A program made the translations under genes and the position numbers. 46,925 nt of DNA from Clostridium sp. (GTDB taxonomy: Bacteria > Bacillota > Clostridia > Clostridiales > Clostridiaceae): the NCBI RefSeq assembly GCF_016650035.1, contig NZ_JAENWM010000020.1:1-46925 (forward strand). Direction: 5' to 3'. Shown piece after piece: positions 26,155 to 33,700 of this stretch; the stretch's first letter is position 1; each line of letters starts with the position of its first letter. The notes beneath the pieces were generated by a model. That model was not told where the DNA came from, ran no database searches, and saw nothing but the letters and a program-made list of their open reading frames with translations.

Positions 26155-26880
26155 ATGGAGAAAGCTATTGAAATTAAAAACCTTTCCAAGGTATATAAAA
26201 ATGGAAGAGGTATAACAGATATTAATATTGATATACATAAGGGCGAGATATTTGGGTTTTTAGGACCTAATGGAGCGGGCAAGACCACTGCTATGAAAAT
26301 TATGACTGGACTTATAAAACCAGACAGTGGAGATGTTAAAATTTTAGGACATAGTATAGTGGAAGAATACGCAGAGGTAATGAAAAATGTAGGGTGCATT
26401 ATAGAAACTTCGGAATCTTATCTTTATTTAACAGCCTATGAAAACTTAAAACAAGTTTCAAGATATTATAAAAATGTTGATGCGCAGAGGATCCATGAAG
26501 TTTTAGAAATGACAGGAATGCTAAAATACAAAGATGAGAAACCAAGAAAGTTTTCTCTTGGAATGAAACAAAGATTAGGAATAGCAGCCGCAATTTTATC
26601 AAGGCCTCAGGTGATTATCCTAGACGAGCCCTTAAATGGACTTGATGTTGAAGGAATGATTGCTATGAGAAATATAATAAAAAATATAGTAGAGAAAGAA
26701 AATGCTACATTTTTTATATCAAGCCATCTTATTCACGATGTAGAACTTACTTGTACCAATATTGGGGTATTATACAATGGACGGATGCTTAATGTAGATA
26801 CCATGAAAAATATATTAAACAATTATGCAACACTAGAAAATTATTTTGTTAGTGAGGTAGAAAGAAATGGTAGAATTTAA
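26155..26880 (+). CDS. ABC transporter ATP-binding protein
   Basis: The 241-aa ATPase has Walker A GPNGAGKTT, the ABC signature LGMKQRLGIA, Walker B VIILDEPLNGLD and the H-loop ISSHLI. The type matches BcrA/YhcG-like exporters used for antimicrobial peptide resistance. A GGGGGGAG ribosome site precedes the ATG. It overlaps the permease gene by 14 bp. The operon also contains a kinase and regulator. Confidence 0.93.
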   Translation: MEKAIEIKNLSKVYKNGRGITDINIDIHKGEIFGFLGPNGAGKTTAMKIMTGLIKPDSGDVKILGHSIVEEYAEVMKNVGCIIETSESYLYLTAYENLKQVSRYYKNVDAQRIHEVLEMTGMLKYKDEKPRKFSLGMKQRLGIAAAILSRPQVIILDEPLNGLDVEGMIAMRNIIKNIVEKENATFFISSHLIHDVELTCTNIGVLYNGRMLNVDTMKNILNNYATLENYFVSEVERNGRI

Positions 26881-27619
26881 AGCTTCTTTAATAAATGAAA
26901 TTGAAAAGTTATACAAAAGAAAAAAAGTTTTAGTGGCAGTTATTATATCGCTTATTTTCATAATACTCGGACAGTTATCTATGGTAGTGCTAAGAAATGG
27001 TTTTGGAATACGTGGAGTTTCCAGTATGGAATTTCCAATACTTGTACTTGCTGTAGTGGTGAATACTATTTTGCCGCTATTTACTGCTCTTGTCACCATA
27101 GAAAGTTTTTCTGGAGAATTTTCACAGAATACCATGAAGATTGCAATTACAAGACCTATTTCGAGATTAAAATTTTATGCATCTAAGTTAACAGCAATTA
27201 TGTTATTTATACTTGCAAACCTTTTATTTGTAATGATTTTTTCAATGATAGCGGGTGTTCTTTTTAATTCCAATTCCTTTACGCTACAAAGTTTTATAAG
27301 AGTTGTAATTTCTTATATAGTAACTTTAATGCCTATGGTAATATTATCAATAATTATTGTGTTTTTTACAAATGTAATTAAAAGTGGAATAGGCGTATTT
27401 TTCCTATCTATCTTTGTTTTTGTTACGTTTAAAGGTCTGGGAATTGTTTTAAATAGATATTCTGGTTTGTTTATTACATCTATGATGAACTGGTATACGT
27501 TATTCATTATGGAAACTATTCCTGTTTTTCAAATATTTCTTAAGTTTATGATGATGCTCAGTTATGGTATAATATTTTTTACAGCAGGGTATTATTTATT
27601 TGATAAAAAAGAATTCTAA
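26867..27619 (+). CDS. ABC transporter permease
   Basis: The 250-aa membrane protein has about six predicted transmembrane helices, for example LVAVIISLIFIILGQLSMVV and FPILVLAVVVNTILPLF. Between helices 2 and 3 it has SFSGEFSQNTMKIAITRPISR, the loop characteristic of ABC-2 type permeases. It pairs with the preceding ATPase, and the 14-bp overlap indicates coupled translation. Confidence 0.88.
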   Translation: MVEFKASLINEIEKLYKRKKVLVAVIISLIFIILGQLSMVVLRNGFGIRGVSSMEFPILVLAVVVNTILPLFTALVTIESFSGEFSQNTMKIAITRPISRLKFYASKLTAIMLFILANLLFVMIFSMIAGVLFNSNSFTLQSFIRVVISYIVTLMPMVILSIIIVFFTNVIKSGIGVFFLSIFVFVTFKGLGIVLNRYSGLFITSMMNWYTLFIMETIPVFQIFLKFMMMLSYGIIFFTAGYYLFDKKEF

Positions 27620-27637
27620 TCCATTTTGAGGTGAAAA

Positions 27638-29080
27638 ATGAATATAAAGAAACGGTTAATTCTATCCAATACTATAACTATAGTAATTCCTTTTGTGATT
27701 ACAGCTTTAGCGGCTTTTGTATTTATTTTTGTTTCTTCAAGAATTTTAAATAAGGACATAAGTTATGGTGATTTTAAAACATCTATATTCATAAAAACGG
27801 AATTGTCTGATACTAGAAATTCTATATGGAAACAAAATATTGGTGATTTAGAAGACAAAAAAGTTCAACAAGATTTATACAAAAGGCTATTAAATATAAA
27901 TGGAGATCTTATAATTCTTAAAAATAATAATGTTATATATTCTTCTAAGGATGTAAATAACATTGATATAGAAAAATGCTTAATAGAGGGTAGTGCTAAA
28001 TCTAAAAAAAAATTAGTGAAAATTGATAATATAGATTACCTGGTGGAAGTAGCTCAACTTAAATTTAAAGATGAAGCTTTGGGTAATGCAATATTATTGG
28101 CACCAACTTTTGAGTATTCAGGTGTTTTTGAAGTGCTTATTCTATTTATCCTTGCAGTATTTATTGTTACGTTTATAGTGGTTAACATATTTATGTCATA
28201 TATGCTTTCTAAGAGAATAATAAAACCACTATCTCTTTTAAAAACTGCGGTAGGTGGTATCAGTAAAGGGGATTTGGGTCTTGAAATAATTGAAGTGGGG
28301 GACAAAGAAATTGTGGACTTGTGTGCTGATTTTGAAAAGATGAGAGTACAACTTAAAGATTCCATTAGTTTGAAAAAAAAGTACGACGATAATCGGACAA
28401 TGCTAGTTTCTAGCATATCACATGATCTAAAAACACCTATAACTTCGATAAAAGGATATGTTAAAGGTATTTTAGATGGAGTGGCAAATACTCCTGAAAA
28501 GCAAGAAAGGTATCTAAAAACTGTTTATTCAAAAACAGAACAAATGGATGTTATGATTGATGATTTGCTCTTATATTCTAAATTAGATTTGAGTCAGCTG
28601 CCTTTTAATTTTGAAAAAACTGACATTATAGATTATTTTAATTATTGTATTATTGAAAGTCAACTAGAACTTGAGAAATCTAACATAAAAATTCGTCTTG
28701 AAAATGACTTGAAGATATCAAAATACGTTAAAATTGATAGAGAAAGATTCATGAGAGTTATACTGAATATAATTGATAATTCTCGTAAATATATGGATAA
28801 AGAGCAAGGAGAAATTATAATACTACTTAGGGAAACTAATTCTAGTATTATTATTGAGATAAGAGATAACGGTTGTGGCATTGAAGAAAATGATGTAAAT
28901 AAAATTTTCGATAGGTTTTACAGAGCAGATTCTGCAAGAAGCGAAGCAAATGGTAGTGGACTTGGACTTGCTATTGCTAGACAAATTGTAGAGGGACATA
29001 AAGGGAAAATATGGGCAGTAGGTCATAAAGATAAGGGTACAAGCATTTTGATATCGTTTGGGAAAATATCAGAAGAATAG
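27638..29080 (+). CDS. Sensor histidine kinase
   Basis: The 480-aa membrane kinase has TM1 near residues 10-32, an extracytoplasmic domain of about 130 residues, TM2 near 165-188, a HAMP linker, and the H box SISHDLKTPI with His262. It then has the N box (ILNIIDNSRKYM), the G1 box (DNGCGI), the F box (IFDRFYR) and the G2 box (GSGLGLAI). It sits between the ABC permease and the response regulator, so it likely senses an envelope signal and controls the exporter. Confidence 0.94.
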   Translation: MNIKKRLILSNTITIVIPFVITALAAFVFIFVSSRILNKDISYGDFKTSIFIKTELSDTRNSIWKQNIGDLEDKKVQQDLYKRLLNINGDLIILKNNNVIYSSKDVNNIDIEKCLIEGSAKSKKKLVKIDNIDYLVEVAQLKFKDEALGNAILLAPTFEYSGVFEVLILFILAVFIVTFIVVNIFMSYMLSKRIIKPLSLLKTAVGGISKGDLGLEIIEVGDKEIVDLCADFEKMRVQLKDSISLKKKYDDNRTMLVSSISHDLKTPITSIKGYVKGILDGVANTPEKQERYLKTVYSKTEQMDVMIDDLLLYSKLDLSQLPFNFEKTDIIDYFNYCIIESQLELEKSNIKIRLENDLKISKYVKIDRERFMRVILNIIDNSRKYMDKEQGEIIILLRETNSSIIIEIRDNGCGIEENDVNKIFDRFYRADSARSEANGSGLGLAIARQIVEGHKGKIWAVGHKDKGTSILISFGKISEE

Positions 29081-29089
29081 AGGGATATT

Positions 29090-29785
29090 ATGAAAAAGAT
29101 TTTAATAGTTGAAGATGATTTAAGTATTGCAGAACTGGAAAAAGACTATTTAGAGCTTGAAGGCTTTGAAGTACAAATATGTAATGATGGCGTTGATGGC
29201 TTAAATGCTTTAAAAACAAAGGGCTTTGACTTATTGATTCTTGATGTTATGCTCCCCAAAATAGATGGATATACTATTTTGCGTAGTTTGCAAGAAGAGA
29301 AAGATATTCCAGTGTTATTGGTATCTGCAAAAAAAGAAGATATAGATAAAATAAAAGGGCTCAGCCTTGGTGCAGATGACTATATTACAAAGCCATTTAA
29401 TCCTAGTGAGCTAGTGGCTAGAGTAAAGTCACATATAAGAAACTATGAGAGAATAAAGAATAAATTTACAACTCCAATTAAAAGTAACACAATTATAATA
29501 AGAGGGCTAGAAATAAAGAAAGAATGGAGACAGGTATTAATAAATGGGTCTGAAGTAAATTTAACTCAAAAGGAATTTGAAATATTATTGTATCTAGCTG
29601 AAAATCCAAATAGAGTATTTAGCAAAGATGAATTATTTGAAAAAATTTGGGGGTTTGATGCACTTTCGGATACTGCAACTGTTACGGTTCATATAGCAAG
29701 GGTTAGAGAAAAAATTGAAGCATCTACATCGGAACCTCAATATATTGAAACTGTTTGGGGAAGTGGATACAGACTTAGGGTATAA
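29090..29785 (+). CDS. OmpR/PhoB-family response regulator
   Basis: The 231-aa regulator has a receiver domain with acidic pair ED-D, phosphoacceptor Asp52 in LILDVMLP and Lys in TKPF. Its C-terminal winged helix has LTQKEFEILLYLAENPNRVFSKDELFEKIWG and VTVHIARVREKI...TVWGSGYRL. It is the cognate partner of the kinase 9 bp upstream. The terminator stem overlaps its stop codon. Confidence 0.96.
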   Translation: MKKILIVEDDLSIAELEKDYLELEGFEVQICNDGVDGLNALKTKGFDLLILDVMLPKIDGYTILRSLQEEKDIPVLLVSAKKEDIDKIKGLSLGADDYITKPFNPSELVARVKSHIRNYERIKNKFTTPIKSNTIIIRGLEIKKEWRQVLINGSEVNLTQKEFEILLYLAENPNRVFSKDELFEKIWGFDALSDTATVTVHIARVREKIEASTSEPQYIETVWGSGYRLRV

Positions 29786-29809
29786 ACATACCCTAAGTCT
29801 GTATTTTTT
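29769..29809 (+). terminator. Terminator of the ABC/two-component operon
   Basis: The 15-bp perfect stem (29769-29783 and 29788-29802) with loop AAAC is followed by ATTTTTT. The left arm covers the last codons of the response regulator. Confidence 0.92.
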
Positions 29810-29894
29810 CGTGGACCACCATATTTCTTTAGAAATTATTTGTAATGAAAATTAAATATTGTGAATATATATTTTGGAGTGACGTTAAAACCTA

Positions 29895-29923
29895 TTGACT
29901 TACGAACAAATGTTCGCTATAAT
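29895..29923 (+). promoter_or_regulatory. Sigma-A promoter with a LexA (SOS) box in the spacer
   Basis: TTGACT (29895-29900) and TATAAT (29918-29923) are separated by 17 bp. The spacer contains CGAACAAATGTTCG (29903-29916), a perfect match to the Gram-positive SOS box CGAAC-N4-GTTCG. LexA bound there would block the promoter, so DNA damage should induce it. The first gene downstream is the 85-aa ORF at 30059. The 130-nt leader between them has a small CCACTTTAGTGG hairpin and no other feature I can name. Confidence 0.85.
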
Positions 29924-30058
29924 GTGACTATAGTATTAATAATAAAAATACATGAAAAGTATTTTAAATATATAGTTATAATATTTTATAGTAGATTGAA
30001 TTAACAGATGGGTTTTGATTTTAAAGAACCACTTTAGTGGATTATTGGAGGTAAACAA

Positions 30059-30316
30059 ATGGAAAATAAGGATTTATTGGTTAAGATTAATTATACACAA
30101 GAGGGTAATGATAGTTTGCAAATAATATATACTTCAAGTACTGAAAAGGCTAAACATTCTTCTAAGTATTTAATTTGTGGAGGAAGGTACAATAGAAATG
30201 GTGGAACTATAATGTTTAAAGCTAAAAACATAGAAGAAGCGGCGGAAATAGCTAATAATAATCTTGTAGCTAATGCAGGGTCTAATAGATATGGTACTCT
30301 AAAAGTGGTTATTTAA
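30059..30316 (+). CDS. Hypothetical 85-aa protein, predicted LexA-controlled
   Basis: ATG 30059 has TGGAGG upstream. The product is soluble, with a beta-rich first half (LLVKINYTQEGNDSLQIIY), a glycine/arginine turn CGGRYNRNGG, a helix with EEAAEIANNN and a final strand. One cysteine is present, and no transmembrane segment or signal peptide. I recognise no family. The only functional clue is the LexA-box promoter 135 bp upstream. A small SOS protein could inhibit division or modulate repair, but the sequence does not say which. Confidence 0.75.
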   Translation: MENKDLLVKINYTQEGNDSLQIIYTSSTEKAKHSSKYLICGGRYNRNGGTIMFKAKNIEEAAEIANNNLVANAGSNRYGTLKVVI

Positions 30317-30356
30317 TAAATAATATGTAACAAGTTAAGATGCCTCAGTTTTTTTA

Positions 30357-30398
30357 TCATAAAAGGATATTCTGGAATTTCAGAATATCCTTTTATGA
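30357..30398 (+). repeat. Perfect 18-bp stem-loop without a 3' T-run
   Basis: Arms 30357-30374 and 30381-30398 are fully complementary around a 6-nt loop, preceded rather than followed by a T7 run. It could be a processed terminator or an mRNA-stabilising hairpin for the SOS-linked gene. The remainder of the 300-bp gap to the next gene is AT-rich, with no clear ORF or element. Confidence 0.6.
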
Positions 30399-30616
30399 CG
30401 TGTATTAAATAGTAGACTCTATATTTTAAAAATAACACTATTACAACATTATATTCAATTTTCCATATAATTATATATCATATTCAGTAATAAAATATAT
30501 AATATTCGGGGAATAAAGGGGAGAGTTTAATTGGAATAATAATACATATGTTATAAAAAATGGTACAATATATGTATTGAATTTAATCTAATTAATATGT
30601 AAAGTGGTGATGTTGT

Positions 30617-31942
30617 ATGAAAAAGTCTATTAAAATATTGGCAGTTATATGTATCTTTATAGCCACCATTATCAGTACAATAATTATTAATATCCAGGAT
30701 GACAATTATAGTAGTAATAAAAATGTAGGGGTTAAAATACAAGAGGGTAAAAATATTACCCAGGATAGTGAAAAGATAGAAGTTACTAAAGCTATTAAAG
30801 ATGTTAAAGACACCAGCAGTATTGAAGTTAGTATTGTAGCGGTGGGTGATGTAATAGTTCATGATGAACAGCTAAAAGCTCAGTACGATAAGTCGATAGG
30901 AAAATACAGTTTTTACAATAATTTTAAATATGTGAAATCACATATAGAATCGGCAGACATTGCTCTTGCAAATTTAGAAACTACCTTAGCAGGCGAAGAG
31001 AAAAAATATACAGGGTATCCACTCTTTAACTCACCTAGTAGTTTAGTAGATGCTATGAAAGATTGTGGCTTTGATATTTTATCTACGGCTAATAATCATA
31101 CTATTGATAGGGGTAGTGAGGGTGTTTTTAGTACTTTAGCTGAGATTCAAAAAAGAAATCTTAAAGCGGTGGGGACAAGGGAAAATTTAAGCGAAAAGCC
31201 GTACATAATACAAGATGTAAAAGGGATAAAGATAGGAGTTATAAGCTATAGCTATGAAACACCGAGAAATGGAAATGATAAAACGCTGAATGCAATAAAA
31301 ATACCTAGTAAGGTTACAAATCTAATAAATACCTTTAGTTATGAGTATATTGAGGAGGATTTAAATAAAATCAAAGTTCAAATTGATGAAATGAAAGGAC
31401 AAGGTGCAGAAGCAATTATTTTTGTTATTCATTGGGGAAATGAATATGAAAGAAAGCCTAATGTTCATCAGATTAGCATTGCAAATAAATTATGTGATTT
31501 TGGAGTAGACGTTATTCTAGGAAGTCATCCGCATGTAATTCAACCTATTGAATTTATAACCTCAGAAAAAACAGGGAAAAGGTCTCTTGTGGTTTATTCT
31601 ATGGGTAATTTTATCTCGAATCAGCGATATGAATATACAGACAATAGATATACTGAGGATGGGATAATAGTAAATATAGATATTGAGAAAAGCGTGTCAT
31701 CAAATGAAATTATAATAAGTGCAGTATCTTATATTCCGACTTGGGTGAATAAATACAGTGATAATAGTAAATTGGTATTTGAAATATTACCATTGGGTGA
31801 TGCACTGGCAAGTAAAGGGAAATATGATCTTAATGATGATATAGAAGTATGGAGAGCTTCCAATTCATCTAAAAACACGCAAATTTTAATAGGCGAGAAT
31901 AGCGAAATATTAGAGCAAAAGGTACAGGAAGTTATGAATTAA
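30617..31942 (+). CDS. CapA-family metallophosphatase-like protein, membrane anchored
   Basis: The 441-aa protein has an N-terminal transmembrane helix (ILAVICIFIATIISTIIIN), then a PGA_cap domain. Motifs are AVGDVIVHD, LANLETTLAG, LSTANNHTIDRG, FVIHWGNEY, LGSHPHVIQP and VYSMGNFISNQ. CapA proteins take part in poly-gamma-glutamate export or anchoring, but most clostridial members are not linked to the capBC genes and none are seen here. The exact substrate is unknown. The product probably acts on the outer face of the membrane. Confidence 0.9.
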   Translation: MKKSIKILAVICIFIATIISTIIINIQDDNYSSNKNVGVKIQEGKNITQDSEKIEVTKAIKDVKDTSSIEVSIVAVGDVIVHDEQLKAQYDKSIGKYSFYNNFKYVKSHIESADIALANLETTLAGEEKKYTGYPLFNSPSSLVDAMKDCGFDILSTANNHTIDRGSEGVFSTLAEIQKRNLKAVGTRENLSEKPYIIQDVKGIKIGVISYSYETPRNGNDKTLNAIKIPSKVTNLINTFSYEYIEEDLNKIKVQIDEMKGQGAEAIIFVIHWGNEYERKPNVHQISIANKLCDFGVDVILGSHPHVIQPIEFITSEKTGKRSLVVYSMGNFISNQRYEYTDNRYTEDGIIVNIDIEKSVSSNEIIISAVSYIPTWVNKYSDNSKLVFEILPLGDALASKGKYDLNDDIEVWRASNSSKNTQILIGENSEILEQKVQEVMN

Positions 31943-32013
31943 ATTAGTAAAGCTAAAATGTTATATAATTATTTTAAAGTAGTTTACAAAAATTAATGGA
32001 TATAAGTTTGAAT

Positions 32014-32081
32014 AATTGAAATTATAAACTATAATGAAGGGTGAATCATCAATGAATTTGATGTTTTGAATAATTTCAATT
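32014..32081 (+). promoter_or_regulatory. Leader stem-loop before the methionine aminopeptidase gene
   Basis: AATTGAAATTAT (32014-32025) is perfectly complementary to ATAATTTCAATT (32070-32081). The right arm abuts the GGGAGG ribosome site. The loop contains an 11-codon ORF (MKGESSMNLMF, stop at 32067-32069) with three Met codons but no convincing ribosome site. The arms are AT-only apart from one G-C pair, so the structure may be weak. A translational control role is speculative. Confidence 0.3.
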
Positions 32082-32095
32082 GGGAGGAAAATATA

Positions 32096-32959
32096 ATGAA
32101 CAAATTAGAACGGAATGATATTTGTTGGTGTGGCAGTGGTAAAAAATATAAGAAATGCCATATGGAACAGGATACGTTTATAAGTAATATAGAGAAAAAA
32201 GTAGGTTACAAAATACCTAGAGATATTATGAAAACAGAAGAGCAAATAGATGGTATTAGAAAAAGCAGTAAATTAACACATGAGATACTTGATATGGTTT
32301 CTGAAAGAATTAAAGCGGGAATAACCACAAATGAAATAAATACGTGGGTGCATGAATATACTATTGCACATAATGCATATCCTGCACCGCTAGGCTATTC
32401 TGGGTTCCCGAAAAGTGTATGTACATCAATAAATGATGTAATATGCCATGGTATACCTGATGACACAGTACTAAAGGATGGCGATATAGTTAATGTGGAT
32501 GTGACTTGTATATTAGAGGGCTATTACGGTGATGCCAACAGAATGTTTATAATTGGGAAAGTTTCTAAAGAAGTATCAGATTTAGTACGTGTTTCAAAGG
32601 AATGTCTAGATCTTGGTATAGAACAGGTTAAACCATATAACACCCTTGGAGATATAGGATGTGCCATTCAGGAGCATGCAGAAAGTCACGGTTATTCCGT
32701 AGTATATGATTACGGTGGGCATGGTGTTGGACTGGAGTTTCATGAAGAACCTTTTGTGCCTCATATAGGTAAAAGGGGAGAGGGAATGATAATACTTCCT
32801 AATATGACATTTACCATTGAGCCTATGATTAATATGGGTAGTCCTGAATCTGATGTGCTTGAAGATGATTGGACAGCTGTTACAGTGGATGGTTCATTGT
32901 CATCCCAATGGGAACATACAATACGGGTTACTGAAACTGGATATGAAATACTAACTTAA
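32096..32959 (+). CDS. map: Type I methionine aminopeptidase with N-terminal SEC-C zinc motif
   Basis: It removes N-terminal methionine from new proteins. ATG 32096 has GGGAGG 8 nt upstream; an upstream in-frame start at 32066 lacks one. The 287-aa protein begins with a SEC-C motif (CWCGSGKKYKKCH, near residues 8-20), known from SecA tails and zinc-binding at ribosomes. It then carries the peptidase with metal ligands in VDVT, YYGDANR, GHGVGLEFHEEP, FTIEPM and EHTIRV. It is likely a second map paralogue, since clostridia usually encode another beside the ribosomal protein operon. That is family knowledge, not seen here. Confidence 0.92.
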   Translation: MNKLERNDICWCGSGKKYKKCHMEQDTFISNIEKKVGYKIPRDIMKTEEQIDGIRKSSKLTHEILDMVSERIKAGITTNEINTWVHEYTIAHNAYPAPLGYSGFPKSVCTSINDVICHGIPDDTVLKDGDIVNVDVTCILEGYYGDANRMFIIGKVSKEVSDLVRVSKECLDLGIEQVKPYNTLGDIGCAIQEHAESHGYSVVYDYGGHGVGLEFHEEPFVPHIGKRGEGMIILPNMTFTIEPMINMGSPESDVLEDDWTAVTVDGSLSSQWEHTIRVTETGYEILT

Positions 32960-32975
32960 AATTGTATAATTCATT

Positions 32976-33008
32976 AAAAACACTCCCATTTATTGGGGGT
33001 GTTTTTTT
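32976..33008 (+). terminator. Terminator of the map gene
   Basis: AAAACACTCCC pairs with GGGGGTGTTTT (one G-U), with a short loop and a T7 tail. It faces the end of the convergent chagasin-like gene and may serve both. Confidence 0.9.
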
Positions 33009-33024
33009 GATTTTTATTCTATAA

Positions 33025-33372
33025 TTACTTTTCCACTTTAATTATGTATATATATTCATCTAAGGGAAAAGATTCTTTTTTCCAACTTTTATAATAAGAA
33101 AAGTATATTTTACATTCGCCAGCACTTATACCTTTAAATTTCCAAATAATTTTAATCGTCCCTCCTATTATATTTGGCCTGTTAAAATCATATATTTTTT
33201 TCTCTTCTAAGGAAACAATAGAAGGGTCAGATACTGTGTAAAACCAACAATAACCTGTAGAGGGAGATTCCGTAAGTTCTATAATCATATTATCATTTAA
33301 ATGGATAATGTTTATAAGCTCATGGCTCAAAACATTAGTATTTAATTTAAAATCGTCATATTCTATATCCAA
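33025..33372 (-). CDS. Chagasin-like (I42 family) cysteine-protease inhibitor, cytosolic
   Basis: The 115-aa beta protein has the three I42 loop regions: LTESPSTGYCWFY (loop like NPTTGY), NIIGGTIKIIWKF (GG loop), and YYKSWKKE in place of the RPW loop. Chagasins inhibit papain-like proteases by inserting these loops into the active site. The start appears to be TTG 33372 with AAGGAG 9 nt upstream. No signal peptide is present, which suggests an internal target. No papain-like protease gene lies in the window. The third loop is divergent, so inhibitor activity is uncertain. Confidence 0.75.
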   Translation of the reverse strand: MDIEYDDFKLNTNVLSHELINIIHLNDNMIIELTESPSTGYCWFYTVSDPSIVSLEEKKIYDFNRPNIIGGTIKIIWKFKGISAGECKIYFSYYKSWKKESFPLDEYIYIIKVEK

Positions 33373-33700
33373 GTAATCACTCTCCTTAAAGTAACTGAGT
33401 ATTAAAAAAAATTATGCCTATTACTAGTCTTTGTAAAATGAATTATTTTATCCATGTAACAACATTATTATAAATTTTGTTCTAGTGGTTATATTTGACG
33501 TTTCATAAGAAAAAAAGACAAAAAAATTTGGTATAATGATACATAAGTGTATGATTTAAATAAAGCTTTTGAGAGTAGATACAAAAAAATAAACATATGA
33601 ATTTAATGTAAATATATGTTATACTTGTAAAGTAAAAATTTTTAAAACATTTTTAATTAATTGTTATATATATTTAATTGAAATTGAGGAAGTGATTATA
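33373..33700 (+). promoter_or_regulatory. 328-bp intergenic region with extended -10 promoter
   Basis: The region between the divergent chagasin-like gene and the giant signalling gene is very AT-rich. TTTGGTATAATG gives an extended -10 with TATAAT at 33532-33537. No convincing -35 lies at the standard distance. The resulting leader is about 160 nt. I see no riboswitch and no ORF with a ribosome site in it. Confidence 0.45.

Noticed and set aside
33494-33537. TTGACG as the -35 partner of TATAAT before the giant gene
   Set aside because: The spacer would be 32 bp, which is too long; an extended -10 fits better.
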